This document shows, one piece after another, positions 24,101 through 36,654 of a stretch of DNA of 41,480 nucleotides; the stretch's first letter is position 1; each line of letters begins with the position of its first letter. Both the position numbers and the translations under genes were made by a program. The DNA is taken from positions 1 to 41,480 of the forward strand of contig RCAB01000527.1 in NCBI GenBank assembly GCA_003640385.1, in the 5' to 3' direction. Source of the stretch: Setaria digitata (Eukaryota; Nematoda; Chromadorea; Rhabditida; Setariidae). The notes beneath the pieces are model-generated. The model was not told where the DNA came from and made no database searches. It saw only the letters and a program-made list of their open reading frames with translations.

Positions 24101-27100
24101 GGGGAAGTTGAAGAATCAGTTGATGCAAAACTTTTTTGCGTGACACAGTTTATGGTAGATATAAAAACTTGGAAATTAGTTGATTCTGATTGTTTCAGTT
24201 GACTTCATTCTATTCAGAGCTTGTTGAATGTAGCTTCTATTGCTTAAGCAGCAATATTTTAATTTACATTCAACAAACTGTGAGTCGCCGAGTGGAAGGA
24301 CCTCGTCTGATGGACATACCATTCTCCCGAAATTAGTAGTGCAATCAGGCATTAACTTAATGAGGCAACAGGTATTAATATCGCGAGGGTAGTAGCAAAA
24401 GCTCTATTCGACAAAGTGATTATAAGAATTCCAAGTGTGGTCGTTGACTCTTCCACAGTGACAGGAATCGGGCTTAGACTGAGAGTTAGTAGCGCAATTA
24501 AGAAGCAATTGGAGAGTAGGGTGGCATGTCAGGGATATAGTATGAGGTAAATTTTACAACAATTCACCCATCAGCATGAGCCAACGAATGTAAGAGGATA
24601 AGAAATGTTAAAAATTTTCCTTATCCTCTTATTTTTCAAACAGTAGACTTTTATTTTGCTTCATGGTCAAGAATAGTATACTAATAAGTATTGGAGGAAG
24701 AACGAATCCAAGTTGAAAATTTATTAGGATTATTGAATTCGGAAAAACTTCTCTCCATTTAGCCCAGGCAGTATTTTGCAAATGAAAAGCAGTGTGAATA
24801 GGAAAATAAAGCGAGGAAGCTGGAGGAAAATTGCACAAACTCGAGGCATTTGTTAAAACAGTAGAGGGAATTTAACTTCAAAAATTTAAAGGGAGGCGAC
24901 AGAAAGTAGATGGACTGGAATGATAAAAAAAGATAAAGAAATGTTGGAACTGATGAAAGATGAAAAGGGAGCTTGGAAGTGGGTGTTTAGCTTTTACGGC
25001 CAGTTCCCAGTTCAGGTAAGGTGTTATTGTTTTGCAATTGTTTATATTCGCAGAATGTGAAGATGGTTTTGAAATGATTTCAAAATTGTAGTACATGGAC
25101 GAAGTTGAGATAAAACTTAATTATTTTATTTAAAGGAAGATATAAGAGGGAGATTTTCTACTTGAACGATTTGATGCTTACTAAAAAGAAATCACTTTTC
25201 CGTGAAATTTATTAGAAAAATTAAGTGAAGTAAGTTTTAATTTTAATGACAATGTAAGGAAAACGATTGGATCTAACACCTTGTTATCTTCCTAGATTGG
25301 TTTGGTGTTTTATTCTTTATGCTATCTTAATTCTATTCAATAGATAAAATTCTTACTGAACTAAATTTGATATTGCTATTCCAAAAAAAGCATTCTCATT
25401 CTTCATTAAATCATCATTACATATAATCCACAAGTTTCAACTTTGTTATCCTTGTTTTTTGAAAGAATTAACTGTATGTCTCTGAATCCGATCATTTTCG
25501 TTTTCTACAGTTTCTTGGATTTTTATCAGCTCACTTGTTGTGATCTTTGTTGTTGTCTTTTTCTTTTATCAAGCCTACTGTACAATTGCCTTTCATTTTT
25601 ACAATTAATTTTTTTCATTGACTATGAATACTGTAGACGATGTGAAGAGGTAATACAAATGATTTACAATGTGAAGAGAAGGTTTCTACTATTGGCTATG
25701 CTAGGAAATAGCAAAAACCTCATTAGAAGTAAAAATATTTCAAAAGTAACAGATTCTGTATAATTTCTAGAATGATTAGTGTGGAAAGAAGTATAGTTGT
25801 CAGGTATAGTGTAAAATTAGAAGTTTTTGGTAGTACGTTCACTAAATTACTTCATATAGTTCGCTTATGGGGAATTATCAAATGAATTAATAACTATGAG
25901 ATTATTTTTGCTCATTTAATAAGGTTATTTTTGTTGTTGATTACAATATTTAGTGAACTTTTTATTATTTTAAATTTAATGCTTCTTTCTTTCAATTATA
26001 TTTTCATTGATTAAACTGAAAATATTCAAAACTAAACTTAAGGTAAGAGCAGTTTGCAGCTAAGTTCTTTCGCTTAAATATGAATTTTGATTTTCTTTTT
26101 ATTGCCATTCCTAATTCTGATTATAGTTATAGTTGGTCAAAAAGAAACAGTAAGATTCCGAAATGATTAGGTAACTCTAATTGTGATACATGGCTGTGCT
26201 GCCAAGTAAGACTTTTTATTGAGTTTTTGATTAAATTATCTTTTAATTTTTATGCATTTTTAGCTCGCCCATATAGTTGGGCATTCCCAAAAACTTTCCA
26301 TATGCCGTTTGTCGAATTATTGGCAATTTCGGAGCGTGCTACTACTGTAGCTCTTGCAATGGGCAAAAAAATTGGTGCGATGATTTTTTCTTATCTTTTA
26401 CAGTTCTAATTATTTTCAATATTTCAAACTTTTTGGATATTTATTTTCACAGCCAAATCATGGAATCAAAGGAATGAAGAAGCATTTTCATATTACATTT
26501 AATTTTCAAACTTATCCGTTTGTCGTGTGTGTAAAAATAAAAGATTTTTGCTCTTTCTTATCCAAAAGAAAAAAAAAAAAGGTCACGTTTTTATCCATTC
26601 AGTATATTTTTCAGCTCCAATGTCTCTATTTCCACCGACAGCAAATGCTATTCTTTATCCGGAACAGTTAGCTCGTCGTTTGGGTAATTTGAAAAATATT
26701 CTGGCTGTTCATCATATAGAACGTCTAAAAGGTTTTGTACAACGTACAGCACAAAAAGGAGCAAAACTCTTCACTGATAAGGGTAGCTATTTCACTTTTT
26801 GTTTGCCTTTTTATTGCATGCATTAATCCATATTTATTCTCCAAATCTGTCTAATAATTCAGCAGTTAAAAAAATTTTTTTAAATGCGAGACGCAAATAA
26901 TCTAATGGGAAATTAGCTTTAAAATAATGTTTATTGTTATATATTATTTCCATATTTATTGTTATAGAAACAATGCGGCAGTATATTGCAATGGATATTG
27001 ATGCATTGGAAACGGCAAATGGTACTTATTGCAAGGGACTGAACAGTATGGAACCAGAGGAATTAGTTGAAGGAACCGTAAAAGCTGGAAAAAATTTGCT

Positions 27101-29936
27101 TTTGCAGGTATTTCACCCAATAATCATGTCTCCTCTTCGTTTTCATGTGCTTTTAATTAAACTAAGCCTGCTTATTAATTATTTCGTGCTGATATACGTA
27201 GATATTGTTAATTTCTTTTCTAAGAAATGAAATATGAAGTAATTTTTTCTTTTTGTTTTGAATTATTTGTGTATGCCCGACATGAATCGTAATCAAGCAT
27301 TTTGTCAAATGCTTTTGCCTTTTTATGTACCAAATCTTTATCTGTTTGATAAACGATTTTTTTTTGCATGTTATTTCCATTATAACAGTTCGAAAATTTT
27401 CAGGGTATTTCGTTATTTGCTTCGGTTGATGATCGTATCAATGAGGCATTTCTGTTGTCAAATATTGGCCAATTGTATCGTTTGCAGTTACATTGCCAGA
27501 TGTATTTTACTGATTTCAGCTTGCCATATGATCCAGAGAAAGAGAAGAACTACGTTTTAGAGGTTTATATATCCTTTCTATTTTCAACGTCTTGACTATT
27601 TTAATAGTGAGTGAGAGAAATTAACTCGCTGATTCATAAATTTTTTTGAGCACATTGTTTCTGCCTGTAACAATATTTTTCTTTTATATTCATTTATTGA
27701 TCATTCTCTTGATATAATTTCCAGGCAGTTGAATACTATCAGCGAGCACTAACTACTATCACGGATTTTCGAAGTACTCAGTTTCCACTCTTCGAAAGTA
27801 TCAGTAAGGATCTTGCTGGTATTTATCTTACTTACGCCATAAGGCTTCAAGATAATGTGCAACCAGGAATTATGGAAAACCATCTTCAAAAGGTAATTCT
27901 ATAGTTTTATTGTTTGTTTGAATGAACAAAGGGAGAAGCTAAAACATGAAAAATTCAGTGACCTTTAAAAAATCGATAGAATTTGCTCTTTAAAGAAATT
28001 AGTCAAAACTTTGATCTTTTAGTTTGATATCGAAATATATATGAAAAAGAACTTGGTAAGCCATAGCGTATTTAGATAGCTGTTGAAATACGTGAGTTTT
28101 TGGCACGTGCTCAATCAGCCTACACGTTAATTCGTGATTCTTCGAAATGTTCCGCTAAAATGCATTATATAGCGGATCGGTCTATTATTGAAATTATGTT
28201 CCGATTTGGGAAATTATCTCAGCGTTCAGCAGTAAGTTTTACTGATGTTTAATTTGATAGTGCTTAAGCAGAGCTGTTCATATTTTCACAGCGGCTCTCT
28301 CGGTCTTATAATATTTATCAGAAATTCTCTATTATCAGTAACTATTTCATATACTATGTTGGGCCTTTTCTTTTTCATATATCCATTTGTATATTTTTTA
28401 TTTTAGTTTCAGTAGCAGCTATTTGTGACTAGTAATCTAAATATATAGTTTCTGTATAGGTTTTTCTAATCTTTGAAGATAAATTTTCGTTTTACAGAAT
28501 AGGCATATATCTTTTCTGTTCTTCATTTGTTTTCTTACTATTATAGCAACAATGTGGTACTATTGGTGTATCTCGAAAGTTAAAAGATTATGAACGGCAG
28601 GCAGTCGAACATTACAGTACCTGTTTTAATTATGTAATGGAGAAAATTACTAAAACTGCAGCTGCAAAATCATTGAAGAAGCAGACAAGAATATGTCTCA
28701 GAGAATGTATGACGGCATTGAGAGCTGTTCTTGAAAGTAATAGATGTTCAGGTTTGTCTATTTTCACTTTAAAATTTTATTATGATGAGTCGTATCATAA
28801 AACTGGTAAATTTTGGTGTTACTAAAATTTCGACAGGAGGAGATGTCAAATTTCAATAATAACAGGTTTTAAGTTTTAATTGTTTGTCTTTGCTAGATAT
28901 CAGCGTACGCGTCAATACTACGGATGCACGTATCAGACATTCACGTCGATCTTTGGCTGCATTTTTCGTATCAACTCAGCCATTAATGCGACATCTGCAT
29001 GCCTCACTTTCTGCATCGGAGGAAGAGAGAAAAGAATTTTTCGTTAGTGTTTTAATATTTTATTATGAAACAATGGATTTTAGTTACCTGTTTAACTGGT
29101 CTTTTTTTGTAACTCTTTATAAATTTTGTAGTGCAGCATTTGAAGATAGAATTATTTACATGTAAATTAGTGGCGTTACTCTTTATTATTTCCGTGTTAT
29201 TTCATTAACTGTTCAAATATTGTGCTGTGGATCTTGTTAGTTTTTAAGTGTTGGTAACCATTAATGATATTTTTCATTTGAATTTCAATTTTATCTATGG
29301 ATTTAAAAACATATTAAGCATATTTTACACTTTCTGGACGTTGAAAGCACGAGATTTGCATGTATTGCTCCGAAAAGGCATGCAGTTTATCTGTCAGATC
29401 ATGATTCTTTTAGTATTTGACGGATCAGATCGTATGATTTTATACGATGACTATCTTTGCATTATTGTTTTTGTTGATGTTTTCCTGAATATATCCCATA
29501 TTGTGTAGGACGGATATTTTTTCAGTAGTTATAGGTGTTTTTTTCTTTTCTTTTTTTTTTTGTTGCGTCGCAGTGTAAATCATTTGTTTTTATAGGAAGA
29601 TGCTTCGTTAATAGATCTCAACAGTTATCGTGAAACAGTGTGTCTTTATGTACAGTATGCTCGAAACATCGTCAAGGATACGCTACAGGTAGAGTTAATT
29701 TTTATTCCTTGATTCATTCTTCTTCTGATTATTTCCTATTCGTAAATATAACATTTAAGTTTCAGTGTTTAATGACAAGCAAGAATTCGAAAGTATTAAA
29801 TCTCTGGAAGAATATTTATCGACTGCTGTTGCAAATTCAGACAACCGGCGAAAGTTATAATTTGCCGCAAAGTTTACTACAATTGAGCGATTGTGCAAAA
29901 CATATAAATGGCTATTTTGAGAAGTCTGAATTATGA
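18101..29936 (+). CDS. EDRF1: EDRF1 homologue (erythroid differentiation-related factor 1)
   Basis: Exons: 18101-18189, 18518-18775, 18996-19170, 19240-19412, 19555-19619, 19708-19808, 20022-20137, 20238-20352, 20546-20693, 20859-20983, 21246-21362, 21810-21986, 22175-22300, 22454-22574, 22751-22900, 23319-23473, 23610-23682, 23773-24012, 24072-24154, 24252-24371, then 26264-26374, 26615-26782, 26968-27107, 27404-27562, 27725-27892, 28076-28231, 28547-28751, 28897-29042, 29596-29688, 29766-29936 (TGA). Phases agree throughout except across 24372-26263. The EDRF1 hallmarks, compared from memory, are HLGGYVKEYELIRTEDIPHL, the EGHTYWL motif, VARNLMRR and the C-terminal TPR-like part with LLQGISLFASVDDRINEAFL. 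In mammals the protein is a nuclear regulator linked to globin expression; its worm role is unknown. The ATG at 18101 opens an S/T/P-rich start (MADTPSSSTSISPPAINSG). A G/S/T-rich linker lies near residues 80-110 and a serine-rich acidic stretch at 23780-24000. The donor at 21987 is ambiguous: a second GT six bases on also keeps the frame. Confidence 0.88.
24372..26263 (+). other. Unresolved 1.9-kb interval inside the EDRF1 gene
   Basis: The preceding exon ends in phase 0 and the next (26264) needs phase 1, so at least one exon is missing or misplaced here. The first 650 bases are less AT-rich than the other introns and carry protein-like open pieces in different frames. One is 24386-24552, with AKALFDKVIIRIPSVVVDSS. 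Another is 24691-24906, from LEEERIQVENLLGLLNSEKL, interrupted by four TAG codons. A third runs to a good CAG/GTAAGG donor at 25016, with MLELMKDEKGAWKWVFSFYG. The rest (25020-26260) is ordinary T-rich intron. Candidates are real EDRF1 exons, a decayed insertion, or a mixture. Confidence 0.5.
24591..24631. repeat. Perfect 12-bp inverted repeat, 17-nt loop
   Basis: TAAGAGGATAAG at 24591-24602 and CTTATCCTCTTA at 24620-24631 can form a hairpin with a T-rich tail. It lies within the unresolved interval of the EDRF1 gene. Confidence 0.85.
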
Positions 29937-30245
29937 AATATTTTAGATGCCTTCATTCAAGTTCCATTTATATTATGCATCTTTGTTTATATACGTTTGT
30001 AGTAGCAACAAATAGTTCCAATAATTCATCACAATTCATTGCTACTGCAGTCGTGATTTTTAAATGAGTACTGTTAGTTATTGAAAGCTGAGAAACCACC
30101 CTATACTTTGCAATAATCTTGTGTTGTTTCGCCAATTTATTGTTTAATAGCGTCATAATGTGCCCATATAGGAATTTGAGTACATAAGATATCTTGATTG
30201 CGTGCTTATTACTGTTTACTTTTCTTTTTTATACGGCTGTTTTAG

Positions 30246-30294
30246 GTTGATGCTGATTTAATTGCAAAAGATGATGATGATGATGTATTTAGAT
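30246..30294 (+). other. Exon-like segment, acidic
   Basis: The acceptor GGCTGTTTTAG opens VDADLIAKDDDDDVFR, with a GTATGG donor in phase 1. It would be in phase 0 with exon 29596-29688 of the EDRF1 gene (DTLQ), so it could be an alternative 3' exon of that gene or the start of another transcript. If unspliced the frame runs about 60 codons into a hydrophobic stretch and stops. Confidence 0.25.
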
Positions 30295-31385
30295 GTATGG
30301 TTCAGTTATTTACAATTCCTTCATGCATAATCTTTTTTATTAGTTACCTCAGGTTCTTTCTGTTTCTCTTTCTCTCTCCCCTTCTGTTTCTCCTTTCTTC
30401 GTTCTTGTTTCTTGTTAAATTGGCTTAAATCAGTTCTTCTAAAGAGTATTTCATTTGTTGGGATTTACTGGCTTCTTCTTAATTGACCAATGATGTAACT
30501 TGTTTTGAAATATATTACGGGCATATTTGATGAAAATTTACTGTAGCATGTGTATATGTGTCTTTTAGTTATTTCAAATTGAAGCAGGAAAAAATTTGTA
30601 TATTTATGTTGGTGTTTGTTTCTTTGTTTGTTTTTGTTTATTTATGTACAATTTCATTTACTGGTATCGGTTGTTATGATCTGATGTGGCAGTTGTTAAA
30701 ACTAGCACAATATTGTTAAGAAAAGAGCAGCAATATCTATTAATGAAAGTAACAGGAGAAGAAGAAGAGGAAAGAGAAAAAAAAAATTATAGTAGTGAAA
30801 TATATTGCAAAATTTATCCTTTATAAAAATGCCAAATAAGCAGTAATTTACAAATGCCAAATAAGCAGTAAAATATATGGAAAAATTCGAATTTAATGTA
30901 TATTCATTAGTTGTTATTTATGTTACGTGTTAAATAGTAATCGTACGGAATTAATTAAGAAAGCACCACTTATCTAATTGTCCTTTTGCTATCCAATCAT
31001 TGTCATTGTTATTCAAATTTAATTTCAAATGAACATTTACATCAAATCCCTTTTCTCAGGCAAAAAGGGAAGAGCAAAAAATACACATGAAATATTGCGA
31101 TAGATGCATTAGTGTCACTAGGCTCTCATTGGTGTATATCAAGTAGGTGCCAAGTACTATCGATTGTGTATACTAGTTATCAGTGGTGAGTATTTATTAA
31201 ATATTAAAATATGAGCTAGCTTTATTGATGTGTTGGAGAAAGCCACATATATACATGTATTATTATATAGAAGTGAGATAAAGTAAATATTAGGTTTTTA
31301 TTGAAATAAGTAGCTTAATATTAAGAGGTATGTTCGAAATGTACAGGAGCATTGGTTTTATTATATAATCTAAAATCTTTGCTAA

Positions 31386-31397
31386 TATGTCCTTAAC

Positions 31398-31433
<36 letters not shown>

Positions 31434-31445
31434 GTTAAGGACATA
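31386..31445. repeat. 60-bp perfect palindrome with TA core
   Basis: TATGTCCTTAACATT, then about 15 TA units, then AATGTTAAGGACATA. The two arms are exact reverse complements and the core is self-complementary, so the entire element is a palindrome able to extrude as a cruciform. Confidence 0.95.
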
Positions 31446-31512
31446 CATATATATATATATTATATTTATATATATATATAATGTTAAATATATATTTATA
31501 TATATAATGTTA

Positions 31513-31562
31513 AATTATTTATTGGACATATATATATATATATATATGTCCAATAAATAATT
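31513..31562. repeat. 50-bp perfect palindrome with TA core
   Basis: AATTATTTATTGGACATA, a TA core, then TATGTCCAATAAATAATT. Its right arm is the start of the duplicated segment flanking the N at 31640. Confidence 0.9.
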
Positions 31563-31732
31563 AATTTCTTTTTCCTTTATAGATCACAATTAACTAGATT
31601 TTATTTATTTTTTTTTACAATTAACTATTTTTTCAGTTGNGTCCAATAAATAATTAACCTCTTTTTCCTTTATAGATTACAATTAACTAGATTTTATTTA
31701 TTTTTTTTTACAATTAACTATTTTTTCAGTTG
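31548..31732. repeat. N-joined direct duplication, about 92 bp
   Basis: 31548-31639 and 31641-31732 are near-identical across an N at 31640, differing at about three C/T positions. The seam lies at the edge of a palindromic TA tract, a typical place for assembly to break. Confidence 0.9.
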
Positions 31733-32509
31733 TTGTTTTATTCATTTTTATAATACAAAGAGAAATATTATTCCTATATGTTTGAGGAATTAATTTTTTT
31801 AAAAGTCTCTTTTTTTTTCTTTTTTCTCGTCAAGAGTTTTAAAATAATTTCCAGTAGAGATAGTATGTGTTATATTGAATTTTAAAAATCTTTTCTTCTT
31901 TTGAATTCCAAAAAGAGGAGAGAGAAGTTTTTTTTTTCAGTATTTTTATAATGTATGCATTATACATGATTAATTTCCCTATAGGTTTCTTTCAAAACTA
32001 TTATAATGATTTGAAAATGGAATATATCATAATCGATAATTAGATGAGATGTTAGATATGGTTAATAAATGTGGTAAATTTTGTGATGAGTTTATGGATG
32101 TGAATGAATGAGCTAATAAATTATTAGTCTTGGCTAGACTAGATTGAAAAGAAAGCGGAAGATGACGATAATATAAGAATGCAATTTTGATCCTTTCCTT
32201 TTTTTTTTTTTTTTTTTGTTTTAACCAAATATCCGGAATTCTTTTGAGACAAAAAATTTATATCCTGTCGGGATTCTCCAATTTAATATCGAAATCATAA
32301 TGTTATCAATTTTTATCCACTAAAAAGAGGTAGTAAATTTGCTAACTTTTAAAACTAATTTTTCCATTCAGCAAATGTTTTCAAAGAGCATATAGGTGGT
32401 GTTCGAATGAATTAAAATATGTACCAGTTAATTCAATATAAAGAAAATAATTGATAAGTTTAATTTGGGAGTGTTACGGTAGTTACCGTATTGCTGTTAG
32501 GATTCATTC

Positions 32510-32541
32510 AATTTTTCGGATATATATATATCCGAAAAATT
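32510..32541. repeat. 32-bp perfect palindrome with TA core
   Basis: AATTTTTCGGATATA and its exact reverse complement meet at a TA core. A smaller inverted repeat (TACGGTA / TACCGTA, 32475-32490) lies just upstream and more TA repeats follow to 32612. Confidence 0.95.
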
Positions 32542-32577
32542 ATATTTTTTTATATTTTATATGTATATATATATAAA

Positions 32578-32616
<39 letters not shown>

Positions 32617-33102
32617 CCAGTAATGACGAGAAGATGAATGTTGGGAACACGAAAAATAGAAGAAATATTTTATTAATCACAGTCAATTAGTCCATTTAGT
32701 CATCTAAATGATCGTTCATCTCCATTATTACCTATTTCATTTGAGCCATTTGTTTATATTATTACATATTTTATTTCGATCATTTATTTACGCTCTATTT
32801 CGTTACTGTTAACTTACATGAGTCTAGAGTACCTAATTAACGTTGTTTTTATGCATTAGTTACGTTTATTTAACCAATTAATCCTATTAAAAGCACTTTT
32901 TATAATATTACTGTTAATTTTAAAATATTATCTATCGATTCTAATTGGAAAAGCTTTTATAGCACGAATGGAATACGTGATTCCAACGTGAACAGGTACG
33001 TCTTTCAGATATTTTATACGTTTTGTTTCCATTTGTTTTTGTTTTTTTTTTTCAATTTCTAATGCTGGGATGGAAATTTTTCAAAACGCCTCATACGCAT
33101 AG

Positions 33103-33293
33103 GTTGTGATAGTGCGCTAGAAGTTCTCCTGATACTTCTGTTGACTGGCGGTTATTTGGGGATGGTTCTCGCGATGTGTGGATTAGCTCTGGGAACTCTC
33201 GGTCAGTCTCGAGAGAACTGTCGGCGACTGACAAGACTGTTTTTATCTTTGTCCTGTGATAAGAGGACTGATAAAAAATTGATAACTGATACG
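33103..33293 (+). other. Exon-like segment with a hydrophobic helix
   Basis: In a GC-richer island, the acceptor ACGCATAG opens a frame with LEVLLILLLTGGYLGMVLAM (a plausible membrane segment), then a basic and cysteine-containing part (SRENCRRLTRLFL, SCDKRTDKK), up to a GTATGA donor or stop at 33297-33299. The frame is also open 13 codons upstream of the acceptor. No family is recognised. Confidence 0.3.
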
Positions 33294-34467
33294 GTATGAG
33301 TTTTTAAACGGCCATTAAAGTATATGACTATGAGAGCAAAAGAGAAGAAAAAAAAAGTAGGAAAGTGGTAAGTGATTGGTTGAATGAAGGCGTAGTACAC
33401 ATTAGTTAGGGGGATATTTACGGAAGCATTCAATTTAATAATTACTTCTTAAATTACCACAAATGAATGTGATGATTATGTTGTTTGTATTATTAAATTA
33501 TGATGCTATTGCTCAATGTAACCGATCGATATTCTATGATTCTTTTTTTTTTCCAGTAAATTTTTAGTTATTTTAACTTTTAATCGCTTTGATAAAGTGT
33601 TGACAGGATGGATAAACATTTCGAAAAGATATATTTTTATATTCCCAGGGATAAAAGATATCATTTGCTGATTAAATGCTAGGTTTTAGATGAAATTTTT
33701 GTACCAAAAAAAAAAAACAAGAGTTAAAATGGAATCTTATAGAGATAGGAATTGCAGTTTTTGCCTTATATTTACCCTTATAGAAGAGTAAATTTTGCAA
33801 TACTTTCTCATCGTTTCTTCTATAATTATCATATAATATATATTGCATTTATTTATTTGTTTACACAACTATTGTTCCTCTGTTTACGGTAATCAAGAAT
33901 ACAGAATTTTCCTTTTTTTTTTCATTTTTTAATTTTATTTCCGTAATATAAAAGGTTCAAATAGTAATGGATTTATTTGTTATAAGCTTACATATACAAT
34001 CCATTAATAATACGTATCCTTGGTGATTTGTTGGTAATATTTAGGCCTAGAAACTAAATAACCGCAGAAAAAAAAAGAAGAAATAGGCTTATGGATAAAG
34101 CTAAATAATTCAGCTACAATTTATCCAAATAATTGTATCCCTTAGTTACTGTTAACCATAGTAACGAGAAATTTTGGTTTATTTAAAACCATAAAAATTT
34201 GAAAATCGACACTTCATTATTATTACATCATACTATCTCAAAATAGCCAGATAACTGAGAAAATAATTTACTGATTTTTTTTTTTGTATTTTAGTCTGCT
34301 GATTTATTAGTTTAATTTAATTTAGATATCATTACCTTCATTCAGCTATATTATATTATTTCCACATTTGTCAATATAATTTATTTTATTTCTTCGCGTT
34401 TCCTCGTTCTTCACTTCAATTTATCGTACTAATTCTTTGTTTTCTTGTCCCCATAATTTCTTTTCAG

Positions 34468-34613
34468 CCTGTTCTTATACACCAGGCCAGCTAGTAGCTT
34501 CAGATGTGTTCTTCGTTGATATGCAAACTTTGTTGTATTGCTTGAAATATTCGAAGCACCATGTGAAGCTGCTCTTTGACCCTGGTTGGATTGGTCTGTT
34601 ATTAATTGTTTAA
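34468..34613 (+). other. Exon-like segment ending in a stop
   Basis: After a strong TTCTTTTCAG acceptor, the frame reads CSYTPGQLVASDVFFVDMQT, continues LLYCLKYSKHHVKLLFDPGW and reaches TAA at 34611-34613. Phase 1 matches the donor at 30295. The amino-acid mix is unlike the surrounding poly-T translations. No homology is recognised. Confidence 0.3.
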
Positions 34614-35138
34614 TTAATTAGTCCAACTACTGTTTAGCTATCATGAAATGGCAAATATTGCTTAGAGTTTAGGAAAATGCTTTTTTTTTCCTTTTTATTT
34701 TGTTCCAGAGTAGTAAAAATGAAAAGTGATGCGAAATTATGAATTTATTATTAGAAAATCAAAATTTCAAAATTTTTAAAAGTGAAAAATTTCTGTTCAT
34801 TTTTTGATTTTTATTCATTATCATACTCCTTATCAAATCAATCAGATGTCAAACATTTTTTTTTCCTGCCCTTTATGATGACATCAAAAAGAAGGCGAGG
34901 AGCGCATTAAATCTTAAAGGGGAAAAAAATAAAAAACAATTTTATGATGCTAACTTTCTATCATTTCTAGTCGATCGTTCTTATCAGTATTTGTTTATAA
35001 TCTTGCAAGTTCCTTGACAAATGAGCTGCTAAAGTTTAAAAAAAAGATTAAATTAAAATAGCACAAATTATCAATGGCTCAATTAGAGTTTAGATTCAAA
35101 TCTTAGGGATTAATTTTATTTTTGCAAGTGAATGAAAA

Positions 35139-35158
35139 TGTGTGTGTGTGTGTGTGTA
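35139..35158. repeat. GT dinucleotide repeat
   Basis: A run of nine to ten TG units, uninterrupted, in intergenic DNA. Confidence 0.95.
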
Positions 35159-36654
35159 TGTTCCAGTAGATCTTATTTTACTTCTGCTAACATATGTTTA
35201 GCATCATTCTGTTTTGACATTTGAATGGTAAATGACAAATCATTAAGCATTTGCATATGATATATTAGTGATATCTTTATCATCAACTAACATGATAACG
35301 AAGGAATTCTATTTTATGAAAATTAATAATACAACATTCTCATCGATTCTTTCAATTTAGGCATATCCTATTATTATCGTGAGGGGGATTTTTGCTAATA
35401 AGCTAACAGTATTTCAAATTTTTATCAACTTTCCGTAATCAGTCATATTTTACAAGCCTATCATTTGTGCAAAATATACATATGTATATTTTCAATCAAT
35501 GGGTACGATTTATATACCATCTCAAAAAACTAAATGAAAGAAATTAGCAAATTTAAAAATTAAAAAAAAAAAAAAATTTTAGCAAATGCTATGATAATAA
35601 TTAATCGTACTTGCTAACGATATGCATAACATATTTCCTGTTCCAATGGCTAAAGAAATTCCAAAAAAAAAAAAAAAAAAAAAGAAAAACATAATGGTAA
35701 TAACTTTATTATCAAATAACAATTTCTCCTGTGATAAATTCTATGCAAAAATTTTCATTTAATTTTTTTTTTTTTATTTTTTAAAATAAGAAAAAAAAAT
35801 TTATAAATATGATGATAATTGTATTCCTATGATCATTTTTAATATCATCAATTGATGTTTGCAAACAGAGGTGGTATTTTGTTACCAACCAGTGTTAATG
35901 GCTGTTATTCCACGAATAAGTGATACACAAATATCAATATCACAAAACATACCAATGTTTGCATTTCTCATATTATTATTTAATTTTTTTTTCTTTTTTT
36001 TAAATTTTAGGGACTGTTTTTTTTTTTCTGTTGCATGAATATATATCATTGTTACTAGTGGGTTTTTTTTTTTTTTTTTTTTTTGCTTCTTTAATATTTT
36101 AAAAATTCTACTATACAACAGAATATATTTATATTAATGCTTGATCGTCATTCATATTACTCAATTATCAGTTTCATGTTTTTTTTTTTCTTTTCTTTCT
36201 TGCAGGATAAGATAGGGAAAAGTTATCATATCTTCTTCTTTATCATTTTCCTTAAATTTTTAATTGATTAAACTTTATCTTTATTAATAAAATTTCAAAA
36301 AATTTTGAACAATAAATTTCATATGCTACTTTACTAATTCTATTTTCTTTCCTCTGTAGTTCATTTGTTATTTGAAAAAAAAAATCGTAAAGTTTTGCTA
36401 AAATGAGTATATTCTGACAATTATCATTTTATATTATAATAGATATATATCAAATAAAATATATTTATTGTATGTACTTTATTAAACTATATAAAACAGA
36501 TTTATGTTTTTTTTTTTTTTTTCTCTCCATAAGAGAATAAGCCTATCGGTAAGTGAAATAAAATCGAATGATGGAGAAATACGAAACAATTTTCCTTTTC
36601 TTTTCCTTCTTTTTTTTTTTTTAATCATTTAAAAAAAAATAAACTTTTTTCTAG

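Larger units (their letters stand above)
29937..36654. other. Long intergenic region with palindromes and exon-like pieces
   Basis: About 6.7 kb between the EDRF1 stop and the first kinase exon. It holds TA-cored palindromes (31.4-32.6 kb), an N-joined duplication, a (GT)n repeat at 35139-35158, poly-A/T tracts and three splice-bounded protein-like segments listed separately. The kinase gene must start somewhere in the right part. A strong GTAAGT donor at about 36550 follows an ATG-containing poly-T stretch, but its phase does not fit the kinase exon. Confidence 0.5.

Noticed and set aside
24629..25096. Minus-strand ORFs opposite the unresolved EDRF1 interval
   Set aside because: The plus strand has better protein-like frames and a good splice donor at 25016; the minus readings look like their shadows.
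31386..31562. Palindromes as transcription terminators or a CRISPR-like array
   Set aside because: This is nematode nuclear DNA, the arms differ between elements and there are no regular spacers.
35471..35492. 22-bp palindrome AAAATATACATATGTATATT TT
   Set aside because: It is short and AT-only except for the central CATATG, and can arise by chance in such AT-rich sequence.
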